64,000 bases of DNA from Delftia tsuruhatensis NBRC 16741 (GTDB lineage: Bacteria; Pseudomonadota; Gammaproteobacteria; Burkholderiales; Burkholderiaceae_C): NCBI RefSeq assembly GCF_001571325.1, contig NZ_BCTO01000032.1, positions 1-64,000 of the forward strand, read 5' to 3'. Below are positions 43,679-52,527 of this stretch, piece after piece. The notes beneath the pieces are model-generated. The model worked only from the letters and a program-made list of their open reading frames with translations, was not told the origin of the DNA and did no database searches. How positions within the stretch are numbered: position 1 is the stretch's first letter; every line of letters begins with the position of its first letter. The position numbers were made by a program, and so were the translations under genes.

Positions 43679-44908
43679 CTATGCAAACGCGGCGGCCAGG
43701 GCCTGCTCCAGGTCGGCACGCAGGTCCTGCACCGCCTCCAGGCCGATGGCAAAGCGCACCACGGTGCCGCTGCGCAGCTGGGGCGTGGGGCAGCTGCGCA
43801 TGGACGACAGCTCATAGGGCACGACCAGGCTGATGGGACCGCCCCAGCTGTAGCCGATCTTGAACAGGCGCAGGCTGTCGCAGAAACGGTCCACGGCCTG
43901 CTGGCCGTGGCGCGGATCGATGACCACGCTGAACAGGCCGGCGGCCACGCCCTCGCCGCCTGCGGCTGCGCCACACAGCGCCTTCCAGTTCTCGTGGCCC
44001 GGAGCGCCTTCCAGCGCCGGGTGCAGCACCTGGGCCACGGCCGGCTGCTGCTGCAGCCAGCGCGCCAGCTCGCGCGCGGCGCGGTCCTGGGCGTGGTAGC
44101 GCAGCGCGATGCTGGGCAGGGAGCGCAGCACGGCCTCGGTGTCGTTGCCGCCCACGCCCAGGCCCAGGCGCATGTGCGCCAGCTTGATGCGCATGTGCAG
44201 CGCCTGGTCGCGCGTGATGATGCTGCCCATGAGCACGTCGCCACCGCCGCTGGGGTACTTGGTCAGCGCATGCACGGTGGCATCCACGCCCAGGCTGTGC
44301 GTTCCATCGGCCAGCAGATCGAAGGGGTTGAAGGCCAGGCCCGCGCCCCAGGTGTTGTCCAGCACGGTGGTGATGCCCCGCTCGCGGCACAGGCTCACCA
44401 TGGCGATGAGGTCGGGGAACTCCATGGTCACCGAGCCCGGCGCCTCCAGCCAGACCAGCCGCGTCTTGGGCGTGATTTTGGCTTCGAGGTCGGCAACATC
44501 CATGGCGTCATAGCACTGGTGGCGCACGCCGAAATGGGCCAGCTCGCCCTCGCTCAGGGTCTTGTTGGGGCCGTAGGCGTTGTCGGGCAGCAGCATCTCG
44601 TCGCCGGTGCGCAGCAGGGCCAGGGAGGTGGTCGCAATCGCAGCCAGGCCGCTGGGTACCAGCAGGCACTGCAGGCCGCCTTCCAGCGCGCTCAGGCGCT
44701 CTTCCAGCAAGAAGGTGGTGGGCGTGCCGTGCAGGCCGTAGGTATAGCTGCTCTTGTCCAGCCACTGGCGGCGGCGCATGGCCGCCACGTTCTCGAAGAT
44801 CACCGTCGAGGCCTTGTGCACGGGCGGCTGCGGCGCAACAAAGCCCTCGGGCGGCTGGTAGGGATGGTGGATGAGATGGGTGCTGATCTGCAGGTCGGGT
44901 GTGCTCAT
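43679..44908 (-). CDS. metC: Cystathionine beta-lyase
   Basis: PLP enzyme of the Cys/Met metabolism family that splits cystathionine to homocysteine, pyruvate and ammonia. The 409-residue product has the family's PLP-phosphate segment YGLHGTPT, SGLAAIATTSLALL, the DNTWGAG aspartate that binds the pyridine nitrogen, and Lys in HALTKYPSGGGDVLMG. The C-terminal SWGGPISLV is typical of MetC rather than MetB. Starts at MSTPDLQISTHL. A neighbouring terminator serves the BON gene upstream. Confidence 0.92.
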   Translation of the reverse strand: MSTPDLQISTHLIHHPYQPPEGFVAPQPPVHKASTVIFENVAAMRRRQWLDKSSYTYGLHGTPTTFLLEERLSALEGGLQCLLVPSGLAAIATTSLALLRTGDEMLLPDNAYGPNKTLSEGELAHFGVRHQCYDAMDVADLEAKITPKTRLVWLEAPGSVTMEFPDLIAMVSLCRERGITTVLDNTWGAGLAFNPFDLLADGTHSLGVDATVHALTKYPSGGGDVLMGSIITRDQALHMRIKLAHMRLGLGVGGNDTEAVLRSLPSIALRYHAQDRAARELARWLQQQPAVAQVLHPALEGAPGHENWKALCGAAAGGEGVAAGLFSVVIDPRHGQQAVDRFCDSLRLFKIGYSWGGPISLVVPYELSSMRSCPTPQLRSGTVVRFAIGLEAVQDLRADLEQALAAAFA

Positions 44909-44947
44909 GCAGCGCATCTTATGCGCTGGGCTGCAGCGTTCAGGCAT

Positions 44948-44979
44948 AAAAAAACCAGGCGGGGAATCCGCCTGGTTTT
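44948..44979 (-). terminator. Strong terminator of the BON lipoprotein gene
   Basis: AAAACCAGGCGG and CCGCCTGGTTTT form a perfect 12-bp stem with a 5-base loop. Read on the minus strand the right arm ends in a run of seven T, 30 bases after the BON gene stop. The plus-strand reading has four T and no gene ending there. Confidence 0.88.
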
Positions 44980-45008
44980 CACAAGGGCAACGGAGCCGGT
45001 GGCTGCGA

Positions 45009-45479
45009 TCAGCTGGCCTTGATCTCCAGCATGTTGCTGACGTTGTTCACGCCCTTGACGGACTTGGCAATGTCGCCTGCGCGCATCTTGAGTGCTTCGC
45101 TGGGGACCGAGCCGGTCAGCGTCACGGCGCCTGCCTTGGTGTCCACGTCGATCTTGAGGGCGGAGATATCGGGCTCCTTGATCAGGTCGGCCTTGATCTG
45201 GGCGGTGATGCCGGCATCGTCGAGTGCGGCGCCTGCTTGGCTCATGGCGTTGTTGGTGGCCGCTTCGGCCTTGGCAGCACCTTCCTCGATCTTGGTGCCG
45301 GCGCTGCTCATGGCGTTGTCGATCTTCTGGCCGGCGCTTTGCGCGGCCTGCTGGGACTGCTGAACCGCAGAGTCGAGCTTCTGGCCCGCAGTGTCTTCGG
45401 TCTTGCCGCAGGCGGCAAGGCCGAAGGCCAGGGCAGACACGGCGAGGATCTGGCAGCAGCGTTGGGTGATGAAAGTCAT
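45009..45479 (-). CDS. BON-domain lipoprotein
   Basis: A 156-residue envelope protein with a lipoprotein signal (LAAC lipobox, Cys24), an Ala/Gln-rich helical linker (about 30-85) resembling alanine-zipper repeats, and one BON domain (about 88-156: ITAQIKADLIKEP, then VTLTGSVPSEALKMRAGDIA). BON proteins bind phospholipid and help in osmotic or envelope stress. AAGGAG precedes the ATG. It shares the TTGTCCTACAG element with the 56-codon gene. Confidence 0.88.
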   Translation of the reverse strand: MTFITQRCCQILAVSALAFGLAACGKTEDTAGQKLDSAVQQSQQAAQSAGQKIDNAMSSAGTKIEEGAAKAEAATNNAMSQAGAALDDAGITAQIKADLIKEPDISALKIDVDTKAGAVTLTGSVPSEALKMRAGDIAKSVKGVNNVSNMLEIKAS

Positions 45480-45573
45480 GCGGTTACTCCTTGAATAGTT
45501 GTGAGTCGGTCAACACAGGCCTCGACTTTATTGAGGGCCCTGGGACAAACCCATACGACGCCGACGCAAGCGC

Positions 45574-45587
45574 CTGTAGGACAAGCC
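45574..45587 (-). promoter_or_regulatory. CTGTAGGACAAGCC element (copy 2)
   Basis: Minus-strand GGCTTGTCCTACAG, 95 bases before the BON gene ATG. A related GGGTTTGTCCCAGGG lies nearer (about 61 bases upstream). Copy 1 is at 20940-20953. Confidence 0.4.
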
Positions 45588-45614
45588 CGAACATCCCGGC
45601 ACCATCCAGTTAGC

Positions 45615-47375
45615 ATGACAATAGCGGCCATGCATTCCCTGGCGCGCTGGTTTCCCTTCCTGGCATGGCCCAAACCTTCGGCAGCCGTGCTGCGCGGGGA
45701 GTTCTGGGCAGGTCTCACCGTTGGTCTGATGCTTCTGCCCCAGGGCGTGGCCTATGCCGCCCTTGCGGGCATGCCGCTGATCACGGGCATTTACGCATCC
45801 ATCGTTCCGGCCCTGGTGGCCGTGCTGTTCAGCGGCTCGCCCCGTCTGGGCGTGGGACCCACGGCCCTGAGCGCGCTGCTGATCGGCGCCTCGCTCACGG
45901 GCCTGGCCGAGCCCGGCTCCGCGCACTGGGTGGCGCTGGCCGCATGGATGGCGATTCTGTCGGGCCTGGTGCAGTGGTCGCTGGGGCTGATGCGCGCCGG
46001 CTGGCTGCTCAACCTGGTGACCTCGCCCGTGCTCACGGGCTTCACGCAGGCTGCGGCGCTGCTGATCCTGGCCTCGCAGCTGCCCACGCTGCTGGGCCTG
46101 CGCTCGACCTGGGGTGCCGTCTGGAACACGCCGTCGCTGCAGCTTTTCGACTGGCAGTCCATCGTCTACGGCATGGCCAGCATTGCCTTGCTCGTGCTCG
46201 CCAAGCGCTGGCGTGCGGCCTTTCCCTCGGCCATCTTCATCATCGCGCTGACCGGCGTGATCAGTTGGGCCACGGACTTTGCCGACGACGGCGGCGCCGT
46301 GGTCGGCCATCTGCCCGCGGGCCTGCCCAGCTTCCAGCTGCCGGGGCTGCTGAGCTGGGACGAGTTCGGCGCCCTGGTGATGCCGGTGCTGGTGATCTCG
46401 CTGGTGAGCTTTCTGGAGACGGCCTCCAGCGCCCAGGTGGAGCACCAGCAGGCCGGCACGCGCTGGAACGAGAACCAGGACCTGGTCGCCCAGGGCCTGT
46501 CCAAGATCAGTGCGGGCCTGTTCGGCAGCTTTGCCACCAGCGCCTCGTTCTCGCGCTCGGCCGTGAACCTGCTGGCCGGCGCCAAGACGGGATGGTCCAA
46601 CGTGTTCTCCATCCTGCTGGTGGTCATCGTGGTGATGTGGTTCATCCCGGCGCTGTACCACGTGCCCAAGGCGGCGCTGGCGGCCATCGTGATCACGGCC
46701 GTGGTCAACCTCGTCAAGCCGCGTGTGCTGCTGCAGCTGTTCAAGGTGTCGCGCGTGGAGGGCAGCATTGCCCTGGCCACGCTGCTGCTGACCATCGTCA
46801 CGGCGCCGCGCATGTACTGGGGCGTGTTCGCGGGCATCGTGCTGAGCCTGGGCTACTTCCTCTACCAGCGCCTGCACCCGCGCATCATCGAGGTGGGCCA
46901 GCATCCTGATGGCAGCCTGCGCGACCGCAACCTCTGGCAGCTGCCTCCGCTGGCGCCAGGCCTGCTGGCCCTGCGCATGGATGCCGAGCTGGACTTCGGC
47001 TCGGCCTCGGCCCTGGAGCGACGCATCGGCGACGAATGGGCGCTGCGCCCCGAGACGCACCACCTGTGCCTGCTGGCCCAGCCCATCAACCGCATCGACG
47101 TGACGGGCGTGGAGACCTTCGTGCGCCTGCAACTGCTGGTGGCCAAGCGCAGCGGCGTGCTGCACGTGGTGGGCCTGAAGTTGCCGGCCGAGCAGGTGCT
47201 GCTGCGCGCCGGCGCCCTGCACCGCGGGCCGCACCTGCGGCTGTACCGCACCGATGCGGAATTCCTCGCCGCGCTGGCCCTGCCGCCCTTCATATCTCGG
47301 CCGGGATCAACATCTGTTACCAGCGATGGTGCAAAAGTCGACGCCGGCGCGGCGACAATTGAGCCTACACACTGA
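45615..47375 (+). CDS. SulP family sulfate/anion permease
   Basis: Inner-membrane anion transporter of 586 residues with about 10-12 membrane segments. It shows the SulP signature (WAGLTVGLMLLPQGVAYAALAG, YASIVPALVAVLFSGS), EENQDLVAQG-like WNENQDLVAQGLSKI and FATSASFSRSAVN, and ends in a STAS domain (about 460-560). Substrate could be sulfate, bicarbonate or dicarboxylate. Start at MTIAAMHSLARW; a second Met five codons on is an alternative. It diverges from the BON gene. The next gene (a cyclase) follows 31 bases on. Confidence 0.9.
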   Translation: MTIAAMHSLARWFPFLAWPKPSAAVLRGEFWAGLTVGLMLLPQGVAYAALAGMPLITGIYASIVPALVAVLFSGSPRLGVGPTALSALLIGASLTGLAEPGSAHWVALAAWMAILSGLVQWSLGLMRAGWLLNLVTSPVLTGFTQAAALLILASQLPTLLGLRSTWGAVWNTPSLQLFDWQSIVYGMASIALLVLAKRWRAAFPSAIFIIALTGVISWATDFADDGGAVVGHLPAGLPSFQLPGLLSWDEFGALVMPVLVISLVSFLETASSAQVEHQQAGTRWNENQDLVAQGLSKISAGLFGSFATSASFSRSAVNLLAGAKTGWSNVFSILLVVIVVMWFIPALYHVPKAALAAIVITAVVNLVKPRVLLQLFKVSRVEGSIALATLLLTIVTAPRMYWGVFAGIVLSLGYFLYQRLHPRIIEVGQHPDGSLRDRNLWQLPPLAPGLLALRMDAELDFGSASALERRIGDEWALRPETHHLCLLAQPINRIDVTGVETFVRLQLLVAKRSGVLHVVGLKLPAEQVLLRAGALHRGPHLRLYRTDAEFLAALALPPFISRPGSTSVTSDGAKVDAGAATIEPTH

Positions 47376-47406
47376 TACACTTCACCGGCTTTTGATTCAG
47401 CCCTCT

Positions 47407-48189
47407 GTGACTGCCCCCGCCTCCCACCAATCCGTATACCTGCGCGACCTGCGCCTGGCCACAGCCCACGCGCTGGTTACCCACGCTGGCGGGGCGGTCC
47501 ATTTGCCCACGGATTCGCCGACGCGATACCTGCAGGCGCTGATCGACGAACTGTGTTCGCTGTCGCTGCGCGACCCGCTCACGGGGCTGGCCAATCGCCG
47601 CCATTTCCGCACCATTGCCGAGCGCGAGATCGACCGCGTGGCGCGCTCGGGCGAAGCGGCGCTGATGCTGATGCTGGACATCGACCATTTCAAGCAGATC
47701 AACGACCAGCACGGCCACATCGTCGGCGACCGGGTTCTGCAGTCGGTGGCCCGAACCCTGACCAGTTGCGTGCGCCCCATGGACACGCTGGCCCGCTACG
47801 GAGGCGAGGAGTTCGCCATCGTGCTGCCGGCCTGCCCTGCGACGTTCGGCCTGTCCGTGGCCGAGCGCATACGCAGCGCCATCGAGCGCATGCCGGTGGT
47901 CATCTCACCCACGTTGACACTGCAGATCACCATCAGCATCGGCGGCGCCTATGCGCTGCAGTGGATACGCAGCACCACGACCTTGTGGACCGAGCGTGCC
48001 GACAAACAGTTGTACCTGGCCAAGTCTGCCGGCCGCAACCGCGTGCACATTGAAGAACAACCAGACAGTACGGTAAGCGCGGAGGAAAAAAGCCTGCTTT
48101 TCGGACCTTTGTATGCCCCCTCCCCGTTTGACAATGGGCTGAATCCAGATATTGCAACCGATGTGGACCCCGAAGATGGACTCCGCTGA
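47407..48189 (+). CDS. Soluble GGDEF diguanylate cyclase
   Basis: A cytoplasmic diguanylate cyclase of 260 residues from a GTG start. The catalytic GGEEF is at 132-136 with an intact RxxD product-inhibition site (RPMD, 123-126); DIDHFKQIND binds metal and guanine. The first 75 residues have no known sensor domain. No strong ribosome site is visible for the GTG. The 3' end overlaps the FlhG-like ATPase gene by about 14 bases, implying coupled translation. Confidence 0.88.
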   Translation: MTAPASHQSVYLRDLRLATAHALVTHAGGAVHLPTDSPTRYLQALIDELCSLSLRDPLTGLANRRHFRTIAEREIDRVARSGEAALMLMLDIDHFKQINDQHGHIVGDRVLQSVARTLTSCVRPMDTLARYGGEEFAIVLPACPATFGLSVAERIRSAIERMPVVISPTLTLQITISIGGAYALQWIRSTTTLWTERADKQLYLAKSAGRNRVHIEEQPDSTVSAEEKSLLFGPLYAPSPFDNGLNPDIATDVDPEDGLR

Positions 48190-49045
48190 TAGCCCGGTGG
48201 TAAGCGACAACGCCATTCCCCACCCCTCCCTGCCCGCTGCCGTTTCGATGAGCGATGCCGTGCGCGCCAAGCCGCGCGGACACATCATCGCCGTGACCAG
48301 CGGCAAGGGCGGCGTGGGCAAGACCTTCGTTTCGGCCAACCTGGCCGCAGCGCTGACACGCCATGGCCTCAAGGTCCTGGTGCTCGATGCCGACCTGGGC
48401 CTGGCCAACCTGGACGTGGTGCTCAACCTCTACCCCAAGGTCACGCTGCACGATGTGTTCACCGGCCGTTCCACGCTGGAGGAAGCCATCCTGCCCGCCC
48501 CCGGCGGCTACTCGGTGCTGCTGGCCGGCTCGGGGATGATCGAGTACTCGCGGCTCACGCCCGAGATCCGCCAGCAGTTCACGCACACCATCGAGACGCT
48601 GGCTCCTCGCTACGACATCGTGCTGCTGGACACGGGCGCGGGCATCTCCGACGTGGTGCTGTTCTCGGTGTCCATGGCCACCGAAGTGCTGGTCATCGCC
48701 ACGCCCGAGCCCACCTCGCTGACCGATGCCTATGCAGCCATCAAGGTGCTTGCCATTCAGCAAAAGCGCCAGCAGATCCGCCTGGCCATCAACCAGGCCG
48801 CGCGTCCCGGCGATGGCCGCGCCATCACGGGTCAGCTCCAGCAGGTGCTCAACCGCTTTGTCAGCACGGCCTCCGGCGAGCCATTGCGGCTCACGCACCT
48901 GGGCGACATTCCCTCCGACCCGGCCGTGCGCGAGGCCGTGATGCGACGCCAGTTGCTGCTGCAATCCATGCCCGGTGCACCGGCTTCGCTGGCCGTGGCC
49001 CAGCTGGCCAATAAAATCAAGGCCCTGCTGGTGTCGGGCGGCTGA
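48176..49045 (+). CDS. FlhG/MinD-like ATPase
   Basis: A ParA/MinD-class ATPase of about 289 residues: deviant Walker A TSGKGGVGKTFVSANLAA, DADLGLANLDVVLNLYP, LLDTGAGISDVV and TPEPTSLTDAYAAIKVL, the combination seen in FlhG/YlxH, which sets flagellar number and place. It lacks the C-terminal membrane helix of MinD. No flagellar genes are in the window. In-frame ATGs at 48161, 48176 and 48248 leave the start uncertain; 48176 overlaps the cyclase stop. Together with the cyclase it suggests a c-di-GMP/polarity link (inference). Confidence 0.82.
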   Translation: MDSADSPVVSDNAIPHPSLPAAVSMSDAVRAKPRGHIIAVTSGKGGVGKTFVSANLAAALTRHGLKVLVLDADLGLANLDVVLNLYPKVTLHDVFTGRSTLEEAILPAPGGYSVLLAGSGMIEYSRLTPEIRQQFTHTIETLAPRYDIVLLDTGAGISDVVLFSVSMATEVLVIATPEPTSLTDAYAAIKVLAIQQKRQQIRLAINQAARPGDGRAITGQLQQVLNRFVSTASGEPLRLTHLGDIPSDPAVREAVMRRQLLLQSMPGAPASLAVAQLANKIKALLVSGG

Positions 49046-49110
49046 TCGGGCCGCCCCTCGCCGGCGACCCGATCCAACCTGCGGCCCTTGCCGCCCCCGC
49101 CTGCCTGCCT

Positions 49111-49884
49111 GTGCCCGATATCCTCAATATTTCCTGCTACAAGTTCACGCCGCTGCCCGACGCAGCGGCGCTGCGCGACACCCTGGCCGAACGCGCCCAG
49201 GCCCTGGCGCTCAAGGGCACCATCCTGCTGGCCGAGGAAGGCATCAACTTCTTCCTGGCAGGCCCCGCCCAGGCGGTGCACAGCTTCGTCGATCAGTTGC
49301 GCAGCGATGAGCGCTTTGCCGACCTGACCCCCAAGGAAAGCTGGTCCGACACCGTTCCTTTCCGCAAGATGCTGGTCAAGGTCAAGCGCGAGATCATCCG
49401 CATGGACCACCCCACCATCCGCCCGGCAGAGGGTCGCGCGCCTTCTGTCAGCCCCGCCACGCTGCGCCGCTGGCTGCAGCAGGGCCACGATGACGAGGGC
49501 CGCGAGGTGGTGACGCTGGATACGCGCAACGACTTCGAGGTCGATGCCGGCGCCTTCAAGGGCACCATCGACTGGCGCATCACCAAGTTCACCGAATTCC
49601 CGCCCGCGCTGCGTGCCCACAAGGCCGAACTGGCCGGCAAGACCGTGGTCAGCTACTGCACGGGCGGCATACGCTGCGAGAAGGCCGCCATCCTCATGCA
49701 GGACGAAGGCCTGGACCATGTCTATCAGCTCGAGGGCGGCATCCTCAAGTACTTCGAGGAGACCGACGGCGCCTTCTATGACGGCGGCTGCTTCGTCTTC
49801 GACGAGCGCCGCGCCGTGGGTGCGGACCTGTCGGCCGCACCCCAGCTGGAGCATCCGCAGGCCCAGGAGACTCCGTCTGCATAG
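49111..49884 (+). CDS. trhO: tRNA uridine-34 hydroxylase (rhodanese-type)
   Basis: YceA/TrhO-type protein of 257 residues that takes part in O2-dependent 5-hydroxyuridine formation at tRNA position 34. It has an N-terminal acylphosphatase-like domain (ISCYKFTPLPD, LLAEEGINFFLAG), the bridging MDHPTIRPAEGRAPSVSP, and a rhodanese domain with the active loop C183-TGGIR-C189 (SYCTGGIRCEKAA). GTG start. It follows the FlhG-like gene. Confidence 0.92.
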   Translation: MPDILNISCYKFTPLPDAAALRDTLAERAQALALKGTILLAEEGINFFLAGPAQAVHSFVDQLRSDERFADLTPKESWSDTVPFRKMLVKVKREIIRMDHPTIRPAEGRAPSVSPATLRRWLQQGHDDEGREVVTLDTRNDFEVDAGAFKGTIDWRITKFTEFPPALRAHKAELAGKTVVSYCTGGIRCEKAAILMQDEGLDHVYQLEGGILKYFEETDGAFYDGGCFVFDERRAVGADLSAAPQLEHPQAQETPSA

Positions 49885-49983
49885 GCCGATCCCCCAGCCC
49901 TGACCTGAAGCCAGGGGCATGCACGCCACGCTTGCGGCGTGCACCACCAATGCGGCCGTACCGGCTGCAGCATCGGCTGCCGT

Positions 49984-50763
49984 TCAACCCAGGGCACGCA
50001 CCGAGTTGCTGAGCGAGCGGGCGCAGGCCAGCAGCCCTGGGCCCAGGCGGGCCTGCGCCTCCTCCACCGTCCATCGGCTGGTCGGCGCGACGATGTGCAC
50101 GGCGGCCACGGGACGGCCATGGCTGCCGATGACGGGCGCGCCCAGCGTCATGTCGCCCAGAAAGAGTTCCTCCCGGTTGACGGCATAGCCGCGCTGACGC
50201 GCCTGGGCCAGCTCATCGAGGATGGCGGCCTCGTCCGTGATGGTGAAACGTGTGTGCGCGGTTCGCTCGCTCTGGCGCAGCAGGGCCAGGGCTTCTTCAT
50301 CGGGCAGTGCGCTCAGCCAGGCACGCCCCGAGGCAGTGCAGTACATGGGGATGCGGCTTCCAATGGGCATGTGCACCGGCACAAACTGGGCGCTGATGAA
50401 GCGTGCCACGTAGACCATCTCCAGCCCGTCGGGCTCGGTCAGGCAGGTGGTCTCGGTCGTGATCTTGGTCAGTTCCGAAAGATACGGATTGGCCAGGTCG
50501 ATCACCGGGTTGGCCGCCAGGTAGTTGTAGCCCACGCGCATGACGCGCGGCGCGAGCTGGTAGCGCCGGGTTTGCGGATGCTTGCGGACATAGCCCAACT
50601 GCTCCAGCGTGAACACCATGCGTTGCGCCGAGCTTTTGTTGATGCCCGCAGCGGCGGCCACATCGGCCAGCGTCATGCTCCGGTGCTGCGCGCTGAAGGC
50701 GCAGAGCACGGCCAGGCCCTTCTCCAGCGACTGGTTGAACAGGGGGTTGGTGTCGTCATCCAT
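49984..50763 (-). CDS. IclR-family regulator
   Basis: A 259-residue IclR regulator: winged helix at about 10-75 (MTLADVAAAAGINKSSAQRM) and a GAF-like effector domain (YCTASGRAWLSALPDEEA; RGYAVNREELFLGDMTLGAPVI). Several in-frame Met codons occur upstream (50796, 50823), but a TATACT hexamer at 50809-50804 suggests transcription begins just before 50796, favouring MDDDTNPLFNQSLEKG. It diverges from the ABC importer operon with a palindromic site between them. Confidence 0.9.
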   Translation of the reverse strand: MDDDTNPLFNQSLEKGLAVLCAFSAQHRSMTLADVAAAAGINKSSAQRMVFTLEQLGYVRKHPQTRRYQLAPRVMRVGYNYLAANPVIDLANPYLSELTKITTETTCLTEPDGLEMVYVARFISAQFVPVHMPIGSRIPMYCTASGRAWLSALPDEEALALLRQSERTAHTRFTITDEAAILDELAQARQRGYAVNREELFLGDMTLGAPVIGSHGRPVAAVHIVAPTSRWTVEEAQARLGPGLLACARSLSNSVRALG

Positions 50764-50826
50764 CGGTGACGAAGCGGGTTGAGACGGTGCTTGCATGGCG
50801 GCAAGTATAGGCATCCACATCAAAAG

Positions 50827-50841
50827 AATCGCATATCGATT
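50827..50841. promoter_or_regulatory. AATCG-CATAT-CGATT palindrome, candidate IclR operator
   Basis: A perfect 5-bp inverted repeat with a 5-base centre lies between the divergent IclR and ABC-importer genes, in an A+T-rich stretch. Its length and place suit an IclR-family site. Confidence 0.45.
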
Positions 50842-50999
50842 TTTTTGAATTGCTTAGTGGTTTTCTCTTATTTCTTGAAGATTCATCCACATTGATCATT
50901 GGCACGGTTCCGAGAATTCTTCGCTGCAGGCGAGGGGCAGCCCCCAAGGTGACCTGTCCCTGCTCTTTCCTTCCGTTGTTCACGCCAAGGAGTCAGGCA

Positions 51000-51773
51000 A
51001 TGCCAGGTTTTGTCCGCCGCGTCCTCCACCTCGCCTTGGGCCTGTGTGCCGCCGGCGCCGTCGCGCAGGCTGCGGCGCAAGGCGGCAGCGCCCCGGCCAG
51101 CTACAACGTGGGCGCCACGCCCACAGGCATTCCGTTCACCTTTCTGGACGTCAAGAGCAACAGCATCCAGGGCATGATGGTCGACACCATGCAGGCCGTG
51201 GCCAAGGCCGGAGGTTTCCAGGCCCATGTGCAGCAGACCAGCTTTGCGGCGCTGATCCCCTCGCTCACATCCAGCAAGATCGACATCATCTCGGCGGCCA
51301 TGCTCAAGACCGCCGCACGCCAGCAGGTGGTCGATTTCAGCGATGCGGTCTACTCCTACGGCGAGGGCCTGATCGTCAAGGCCGACGATGCCAAGGCCTA
51401 TGTGTCATTGGACGACCTCAAGGGCGAGGTCGTCGGTGCCCAGGTGGGCACGGTGTTCTACGACCTGCTGCAGAAAAAGGGCATCTTCAGGGAAGTGCGC
51501 AGCTACGACTCGGTAGCCGACATGACGCGCGACCTGGCGCTTGGCCGCATCAAGGCAGGGCTGGGCGACCAGCCCATCATTGCCTACCAGATACGCCAGC
51601 ACAGCTTCCAGGGCGTGAAGCTGGCCGAAAGCTACAAGCCCTCCAACGTGGGGGATGTGTGCCTGGTGGTGCGCAAGGGTGACACCGAAACCCTGGCCCG
51701 CCTGAACAAGGCCATCGCCACCATCAAGGCAGACGGCACCCTGGCCCAGATCGTCAAGAAGTGGGGCATCTGA
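51000..51773 (+). CDS. Amino-acid-type ABC importer, periplasmic binding protein
   Basis: Family 3 solute-binding protein of 257 residues with a signal peptide (about 1-27, AQAAAQ) and the fold's typical segments GIPFTFLDVKSNSIQGMMVD, SAAMLKTAARQQVVDFSDAV and the ligand-lobe VVGAQVGTVFYD. AAGGAG precedes the ATG. It starts an operon with permease, ATPase and an FAD oxidase. Ligand likely an amino acid or polyamine-type amine. Confidence 0.9.
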   Translation: MPGFVRRVLHLALGLCAAGAVAQAAAQGGSAPASYNVGATPTGIPFTFLDVKSNSIQGMMVDTMQAVAKAGGFQAHVQQTSFAALIPSLTSSKIDIISAAMLKTAARQQVVDFSDAVYSYGEGLIVKADDAKAYVSLDDLKGEVVGAQVGTVFYDLLQKKGIFREVRSYDSVADMTRDLALGRIKAGLGDQPIIAYQIRQHSFQGVKLAESYKPSNVGDVCLVVRKGDTETLARLNKAIATIKADGTLAQIVKKWGI

Positions 51774-51861
51774 GGACATCGGACGCCCGTCGGATCGCCT
51801 CGCGCATCACCCCCCTTTGCCGCGCAATGCACGGCAATGACACCTTCTAGGAAAGTACGCC

Positions 51862-52527
51862 ATGCAAGCATTTGTGCAGCACGCGCGAGAGTTCCTGCCC
51901 ATCCTGCTGCAAGGAGCGGTGGTCACGGTGCAGGTCACCGCGCTGTCGTTCCTGTTGTCCAGCGCGATCGGACTGGTGCTGGCGCTGGGCAAGCTCTCAC
52001 CCGTGCGCGCCGTCTCGTGGGCCGCGTCGACCGTGGTCAATGTGATACGGGGCCTGCCCATCATCGTGCAGCTGTTCTACATCTACTTCGTGCTGCCCGA
52101 GGTCGGCATCCAGCTCACCGCCTTCCAGGCCGGGGTGATCGGCCTGGGCATTGCCTATTCGGCCTATCAGGCAGAAAACTTCCGCGCCGGCATCGAGGCG
52201 GTGGACCCAGGCCAGCGGGAAGCCGCATTGGCCATGGGCATGCGACCGGCCCTGCTCATGCGCCGCGTGGTGCTGCCGCAGGCATTCCGCATAGCGCTGC
52301 CGCCCTACGGCAACACCCTGGTGATGATGCTCAAGGACTCGTCCCTGGTCTCCACCATCACCGTGGCCGAGATGACGCGCCAGGGCCAGCTGATCGCAGC
52401 GTCCACCTTCCAGAACATGACGGTCTACACCCTGGTCGCCCTGCTCTACCTGGCCATGAGCCTGCCGCTGGTATGGGGGCTCAGGCGTCTGGAGAAGCGC
52501 TTTGGAGCGGGAAGGAAGTCGCCATGA
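51862..52527 (+). CDS. Amino-acid-type ABC importer, permease
   Basis: A 221-residue HisM/ArtQ-type permease with five membrane segments and the EAA loop (EAALAMGMRPALLMRRVVLPQA). It begins QGAVVTVQVTALSFLLSSAIG, standard for the family. Single permease gene, so it would act as a homodimer. The ATPase gene overlaps its stop (ATGA). Confidence 0.93.
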   Translation: MQAFVQHAREFLPILLQGAVVTVQVTALSFLLSSAIGLVLALGKLSPVRAVSWAASTVVNVIRGLPIIVQLFYIYFVLPEVGIQLTAFQAGVIGLGIAYSAYQAENFRAGIEAVDPGQREAALAMGMRPALLMRRVVLPQAFRIALPPYGNTLVMMLKDSSLVSTITVAEMTRQGQLIAASTFQNMTVYTLVALLYLAMSLPLVWGLRRLEKRFGAGRKSP

